Notes under the pieces: model-generated
Database searches by the model: none
The model's input: only the letters and a program-made list of their open reading frames with translations
What the model was told of the DNA's origin: nothing
Source of the DNA: Candidatus Moraniibacteriota bacterium
GTDB taxonomy: Bacteria; Patescibacteriota; Minisyncoccia; JAHIHE01; JAGLIN01
Assembly: GCA_030641185.1 (NCBI GenBank)
Contig: DAOWHY010000013.1
Coordinates: 1-8,921, forward strand
Reading direction: 5' to 3'
Length of the DNA stretch: 8,921 nt
Made by a program: the position numbers and the translations under genes
Part shown: positions 6,093-8,921 of the stretch, in pieces
Position numbering within the stretch: the stretch's first letter is position 1
How the letters are laid out: the number at the start of each line of letters is the position of its first letter

Positions 6093-6139
6093 TTGCCTAT
6101 ATATTCCGTATTTGGAATAAGTTTTTGATAATAACTTTT

Positions 6140-6397
6140 ATGGACAATAAAAATAGGAATGAGAAATTTAAGATATCTTATGCGTTGAGTTTAGTCACTC
6201 AAATCGGAATCACAGTTTCTGTTATAACTCTGGCATTTATTGGATTTGGTCATTACGCGGACAGATATTTCAACACCTCGCCAGTCTTTATTTTAATCGG
6301 CGCGATTTTGGCTTTTATATTTTCAATGCTCGCAATTTATCGCCTTGTTTTACCGGTTATGGATAAAGATAAAAAAAGAAATAATAACGGCAGTTAG
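6140..6397 (+). CDS. AtpZ/AtpI-family membrane protein (F1Fo ATP synthase-associated)
   Basis: 85 residues from the start at 6140. A charged N-terminus (MDNKNRNEKFK) is followed by two membrane helices at about 14-36 and 48-70, and a charged tail (DKDKKRNNN). The pattern of first helix, FGHYADRYFNTSPVF loop and glycine-containing second helix (LIGAILAFIFSMLAIYRLV) is that of AtpZ/AtpI proteins. These help assemble the ATP synthase c-ring or move Mg2+ and Ca2+, and usually head the atp operon. Here no atp gene follows; a hairpin with a T-run and then the pyrimidine genes come next. The in-frame ATG at 6059 would add 27 residues encoded by a repeat and is rejected. The family is divergent in sequence, so confidence is moderate. 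Confidence 0.72.
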   Translation: MDNKNRNEKFKISYALSLVTQIGITVSVITLAFIGFGHYADRYFNTSPVFILIGAILAFIFSMLAIYRLVLPVMDKDKKRNNNGS

Positions 6398-6419
6398 TAT
6401 ATTTTAGTCTTACAAACAG

Positions 6420-6448
6420 TTGACAGCAGAAAATATTTCTGCTATTTT
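6420..6448 (+). promoter_or_regulatory. Promoter for the pyrF-pyrE pair with operator-like palindrome
   Basis: A perfect -35 TTGACA (6420-6425), a 17-bp spacer and a -10-like TATTTT (6443-6448, 4 of 6 matches to TATAAT). Between them lies AGCAGAAAATATTTCTGCT (6425-6443), a perfect 8-bp inverted repeat around ATA that just touches both promoter boxes. This placement is typical of repressor operators. Transcription would begin near 6455, giving a leader of about 75 nt. Confidence 0.55.
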
Positions 6449-6450
6449 TT
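6425..6450 (+). terminator. Possible intrinsic terminator after atpZ (overlaps the operator-like palindrome)
   Basis: Stem AGCAGAAA / TTTCTGCT (6425-6432 and 6436-6443), loop ATA, followed by A and six T (6445-6450). It has the shape of a rho-independent terminator 27 nt after the atpZ stop, but the stem is A/T-rich and weak. The same bases form the palindrome between the promoter boxes, so the two readings compete, or both hold. Confidence 0.45.
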
Positions 6451-6465
6451 GTTTAAGAGGATTGA

Positions 6466-6534
6466 ATGGTGATTTGGAGGGTAAAACTGAAGAGGAGTTT
6501 GGTCTTTGAAAAAATAGAAGGTGATAAGAAATGA
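6466..6534 (+). CDS. Possible 22-codon leader peptide overlapping the pyrF start
   Basis: ATG at 6466 is preceded by an SD-like AAGAGG (6455-6460) at 5 nt. It stays open for 22 codons and ends with TGA at 6532-6534, which overlaps the pyrF ATG as ATGA. That geometry would couple pyrF translation to the leader. The peptide is basic (MVIWRVKLKR...), with no recognisable motif. Open frames of this length arise by chance fairly often, so this is a candidate only. pyrF also has its own SD inside the leader's last codons. Confidence 0.3.
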   Translation: MVIWRVKLKRSLVFEKIEGDKK

Positions 6535-7328
6535 ACGGTATAAAAATAGATCCAATAGGAATGCATCTTGGATTAGCTCTTGATGGAATGACGTTAGAAC
6601 AAGCAATTAATCTGGCAAGCAGAACTGTTGGAGAGGTAGCAATACTTAAAGCAAATGATCTTGTCGCGGATCAGGGATCTAAAAATGTTGTGAGAAATCT
6701 AAATCCCCTTATTGTTACCGGCGGAGGAACTTGGGTAGATTTGAAGACAAATGACACAGATGGAACAATGGGCAATACCATGAATAAAATCGGAGGAAAT
6801 GGGGCTGGAATTGCTTCCGTGCATTTGTTCAATTCTAAAACCGCTCTTCAAAGAGCGCTAGAAGATGCAAATAAATACAACTGCGTATTGACTGGCATAA
6901 CAATGCTCACTTCTTTTACAAGAGAAGAGGCAGAGGAACTTTACAATAGGTCATTTAATTCAATTGTCCCCATGCTTGTAAGTAGAGCAAGAGACCTTGG
7001 ATTTAGGTCAATTGTATGTTCTGCAACGCAATTGCCAGATTTGGTAAATTTAGGGCTTTTGGAGGGAGTTGTTCCTATAATACCCGGGACGAGATCAATG
7101 ACAACTACCGACAAGAGTGCTTTGAATTTCCAGGCCCAAACGGATAGTACTGAAAATGTTTTCAAAATTCTGGCCGAAAATAATATGCAGGGCATCGTAG
7201 TTTTGGGAAGCGAGGTTTACAAAGCTCCAGACCCAACAGCAAAATTGTTGGATATAAAGAGGAATATAGCGGGTACCTTACAAAAACATGGGCTTGAACT
7301 TATCCCAAAAATTCCGCTGCTTGAATAG
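6531..7328 (+). CDS. pyrF: Orotidine-5'-phosphate decarboxylase-like protein (divergent)
   Basis: A TIM-barrel protein of the OMP decarboxylase superfamily; the canonical enzyme turns OMP into UMP and CO2. 265 residues. Family landmarks: LALDG (D18), AILKAN (K40), the core DLKTND (D70, K72, D75), ASVHLFN (95-101), GITMLTSF (122-129), SIVCSATQ (160-167), PIIPGTR (182-188) and VLGSEVYKAPDP (224-235). Two oddities appear. The loop after the core reads DTDGTMGNT instead of DIPNT. The Arg that normally follows the last glycine (GR-x-I) and grips the phosphate is Ser here. Start at 6531 with SD AAGGTGAT. pyrE follows 60 nt later, supporting a role in UMP synthesis. A related OMPDC-superfamily enzyme with another substrate is the alternative. 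Confidence 0.78.
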   Translation: MNGIKIDPIGMHLGLALDGMTLEQAINLASRTVGEVAILKANDLVADQGSKNVVRNLNPLIVTGGGTWVDLKTNDTDGTMGNTMNKIGGNGAGIASVHLFNSKTALQRALEDANKYNCVLTGITMLTSFTREEAEELYNRSFNSIVPMLVSRARDLGFRSIVCSATQLPDLVNLGLLEGVVPIIPGTRSMTTTDKSALNFQAQTDSTENVFKILAENNMQGIVVLGSEVYKAPDPTAKLLDIKRNIAGTLQKHGLELIPKIPLLE

Positions 7329-7342
7329 ACAATGAACAAACG

Positions 7343-7361
7343 GGCTGAGTTTATCTCAGCC
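7343..7361 (+). promoter_or_regulatory. Stem-loop between pyrF and pyrE (possible attenuator or processing site)
   Basis: GGCTGAG (7343-7349) pairs perfectly with CTCAGCC (7355-7361) around loop TTTAT. ACAAATTTTT follows, a short and offset T-run, so termination would be partial at best. It sits in the 60-nt gap just before the pyrE SD and could set the pyrF to pyrE expression ratio. A 16-codon open frame from ATG 7332 to TGA 7380-7382 spans it but has no good SD. Confidence 0.5.
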
Positions 7362-7388
7362 ACAAATTTTTCAAAGAAGTGATAAGAA

Positions 7389-8060
7389 ATGGATAAAAAA
7401 GCATTGGCATTGGCATTGTTTAATATTGGAGCTATTCAGTTCGGGCAATTTGAACTAAAAATGCACGAACAGCACCCAAAAGCCCCGCGTTCGCCGATAT
7501 ATTTAAACTTGAGAATATCCCCGAAAGGTAAACTTACAGATGAATTGGTTGTAGAGATTGGAGAACAACTTTTCGATATTGTTGATATGGAAGATCTTTA
7601 TTACCAGCGCATCGTGGGTCTTCCAAAAGCGGGAAATCCTTTGGCGGAAGCATTTATAATTGCTTCCGATGGCATCTTGCTTCCGGAAGAGCTTCTGTAT
7701 CTTGAAAAAGAAGAAACAGAAACTGGACGAAGAATTTTGCCAGAAATTGAAGGTGTATTTCAAAGGGGAGAAATTGTTCTTCCAATTGACGATTTGATTA
7801 CAAGGGCGGATACGAAAATAGAAGGCATTAAGGCGTTGAGAAGCAACGGGTTACTGGTAACCGATTGTATCGTTTTGGTGGATCGTGAGCAGGGAGGAGC
7901 AAAGCAACTTGCCGAACATGATGTGCAATTACATACTTTGTACACTATGACAGAACTTCTCAATATTTATGTTGAGAACAATTGTATAACCAAAAAAATG
8001 CAGCAAAAAGTTATTGGCTATCAAAAGGAGGTAGATGAATATTTAAAGACAAATTCTTGA
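7389..8060 (+). CDS. pyrE: Orotate phosphoribosyltransferase-like protein
   Basis: A type I phosphoribosyltransferase; the canonical enzyme joins orotate to PRPP to give OMP. 223 residues. In order: IQFGQFELK (16-24), SPIYLNLR (35-42), GLPKAGNPLAEA (77-88), the flexible-loop region YLEKEETETGRR (104-115), PRPP motif LPIDDLITRADT (131-142), and TDCIVLVDREQGGAKQL (158-174). The pattern resembles the OPRT half of eukaryotic UMP synthase as well as some bacterial PyrE. Departures: the loop has one clear lysine (K107) where OPRT normally has K-x-x-K-x-[HY]G, and the PRPP loop has RADT instead of the glycine-rich T-x-G-x-[ST]. The SD region upstream is almost identical to that of pyrF, and the two probably form one operon. 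Confidence 0.82.
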   Translation: MDKKALALALFNIGAIQFGQFELKMHEQHPKAPRSPIYLNLRISPKGKLTDELVVEIGEQLFDIVDMEDLYYQRIVGLPKAGNPLAEAFIIASDGILLPEELLYLEKEETETGRRILPEIEGVFQRGEIVLPIDDLITRADTKIEGIKALRSNGLLVTDCIVLVDREQGGAKQLAEHDVQLHTLYTMTELLNIYVENNCITKKMQQKVIGYQKEVDEYLKTNS

Positions 8061-8098
8061 AAAGCTTTTGAATTTATTTATAAAATTTAAAAAAATAA

Positions 8099-8132
8099 GA
8101 CTCTTAATTTAAGAGTCCTTTTTATTTTTTTC
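8099..8132. terminator. Bidirectional intrinsic terminator between pyrE and pyrD
   Basis: GACTCTTA (8099-8106) pairs perfectly with TAAGAGTC (8110-8117) around a 3-nt loop. On the + strand it is followed by CCTTTTTATTTTTTT. On the - strand the run TTATTTTTTT follows the stem (from 8098 downward). It therefore suits both converging genes. The pyrD stop codon (8109-8111, - strand TAA) lies inside it. Confidence 0.85.
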
Positions 8133-8921
8133 TATTTCTTTTAAAACCCTTCTTAATTTCCATGGATAGAAAAATATAGATCCAAAACTAAATGCTTTGG
8201 CATCTGCCATTTTTTTCAATTCTCTGATATCAGAAGCTTCCCAGACACTTGGATAAATCACGGGAATTGAAGTCATTTGTGAAATTTTATACGCAAAAGA
8301 CCAAGTATATGACTGGGTGATTTTTCCAGAGACTCCGCATTCTTCAATTCCATAGCGCGCGAATGGATTTTCCTGATTAGGGAAAGCAATTGACCACGGA
8401 ACACTATTAATTGAAATCGCTTCAATAGATTCTTCTATGTACGGAATAATTTTTTCAGGTTGGTGGGCTACTGAAAGTTTAAGGATAATTGAAAAGATAC
8501 TAATTTTAGATAATATCTTAATCTTTTCTATAACTTCTTTCGTATCCTGAAAATTATTACAGATATTAGGACAACCTTCATTAAGTTCTATCGCAACGAT
8601 GTTCTTAAATTCATTAAGCATAACTGCCATTTCTTTAATCTCGCTTGCGTTGCCAGCGATTGAAACAATCAGCGGAATTTTTAGGCTATCAAGTTTTGGT
8701 CCAATCTCGCGACACCACCATTCAATCCCAGTATTTGTAAGTCCAATCGCATTAACAATCCCGTCTTTTATAAAACGAATTGATTGCCATGGTTTATACC
8801 AAAGATAGTTGCCTTCTTTTGGATCAAGAGTCATTGTTTTTGTCACAACAACATCAATCGCAGAAAAATCTAAATAGCCAATTTTTGCAAGTATTCTATC
8901 TGGCAAATGCCCTTTATTAAA
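8109..8921 (-). CDS. pyrD: Dihydroorotate dehydrogenase-like protein, N-terminus outside window
   Basis: An FMN-binding TIM-barrel protein of the dihydroorotate dehydrogenase family (dihydroorotate to orotate). The frame stays open to the window edge, so 270 residues are seen and perhaps 30-40 are missing. The TTG at 8906 is internal, not the start. Visible, numbered from the first residue seen: VVTKTMTLDPKEGN (25-38), NAIGLTNTG (57-65), NEGCPN (114-119) with C117 at the position of the class 1 catalytic cysteine, LKLS with K148, INS with N172, and GVSG (196-199). The strand that usually ends in a GG FMN-phosphate motif reads VIYPSVWEASDI, without glycines, which is unusual. It converges on pyrE and supplies the preceding pathway step. 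No PyrK is seen. Confidence 0.8.
   Translation of the reverse strand, partial: FNKGHLPDRILAKIGYLDFSAIDVVVTKTMTLDPKEGNYLWYKPWQSIRFIKDGIVNAIGLTNTGIEWWCREIGPKLDSLKIPLIVSIAGNASEIKEMAVMLNEFKNIVAIELNEGCPNICNNFQDTKEVIEKIKILSKISIFSIILKLSVAHQPEKIIPYIEESIEAISINSVPWSIAFPNQENPFARYGIEECGVSGKITQSYTWSFAYKISQMTSIPVIYPSVWEASDIRELKKMADAKAFSFGSIFFYPWKLRRVLKEIEKNKKDS

Noticed and set aside
6059..6139. N-terminal extension of the AtpZ-like protein
   Set aside because: The residues VILSLSKD are the known spurious translation of the GTCATCCTGAGC repeat. The real protein begins at 6140.
7332..7382. 16-codon open frame just before pyrE
   Set aside because: It has no clear SD and is short enough to be chance. The hairpin it spans is better explained as an RNA structure, so it is only mentioned there.
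8599..8808. Plus-strand 69-codon open frame inside pyrD
   Set aside because: It lies opposite conserved pyrD motifs and has no recognisable domain or SD.
8904..8906. TTG as start codon of the dihydroorotate dehydrogenase-like gene
   Set aside because: The frame remains open through the last base of the window, and the family needs about 30 or more further residues before the TKT motif.

Overview
The window is AT-rich, gene-dense bacterial DNA with TAA, TAG and TGA all used as stops. Housekeeping genes are compact and divergent. Most start codons lack a Shine-Dalgarno (SD) sequence, and palindromic repeats fill most gaps between genes. This fits a Candidate Phyla Radiation (Patescibacteria/Parcubacteria-like) genome. 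That is an inference from style, because the window has no rRNA or ribosomal protein marker. TGA as stop argues against the lineages that recode TGA to glycine.

Region 1 (1-6397, all + strand): the 3' end of a guanylate kinase-like gene, adenylate kinase (adk), type I methionine aminopeptidase (map), a YqgF/RuvX-type nuclease, a GalT-family nucleotidyltransferase, a COG2426 membrane protein, a small GIY-YIG nuclease, a cysteine desulfurase, and an AtpZ/AtpI-like membrane protein. Several automatic ORFs here run upstream into repeats. The starts of map, galT and atpZ are therefore moved downstream to 1148, 2703 and 6140.

The spacers of region 1 carry palindromic elements that all begin GTCAT and end ATGAC where complete. 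Each arm is a hairpin bounded by GTCAT and ATC/ATCC. Two near-identical copies precede adk and map. Different families precede the YqgF gene and galT, and a solitary half lies before atpZ. The most interesting unit is 4348-4832: the GIY-YIG gene sits alone between 33-bp inverted repeats (32 of 33 identical). Their terminal hairpin is the same design as the left end of the adk and map elements. This looks like a nuclease-carrying member of the repeat family that could supply activity to the gene-less copies.

Region 2 (6420-8921) is a pyrimidine block. A strong-looking promoter with a 19-bp palindrome exactly between -35 and -10 precedes an OMP decarboxylase-like gene (pyrF) and an orotate phosphoribosyltransferase-like gene (pyrE). 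Both have clear and almost identical SD regions, unlike region 1. A dihydroorotate dehydrogenase-like gene (pyrD), cut by the window end, converges from the - strand, and a bidirectional terminator separates it from pyrE. Together they would convert dihydroorotate to orotate, OMP and UMP. All three proteins depart from their families at ligand-binding positions, so their exact reactions are less certain than their families.
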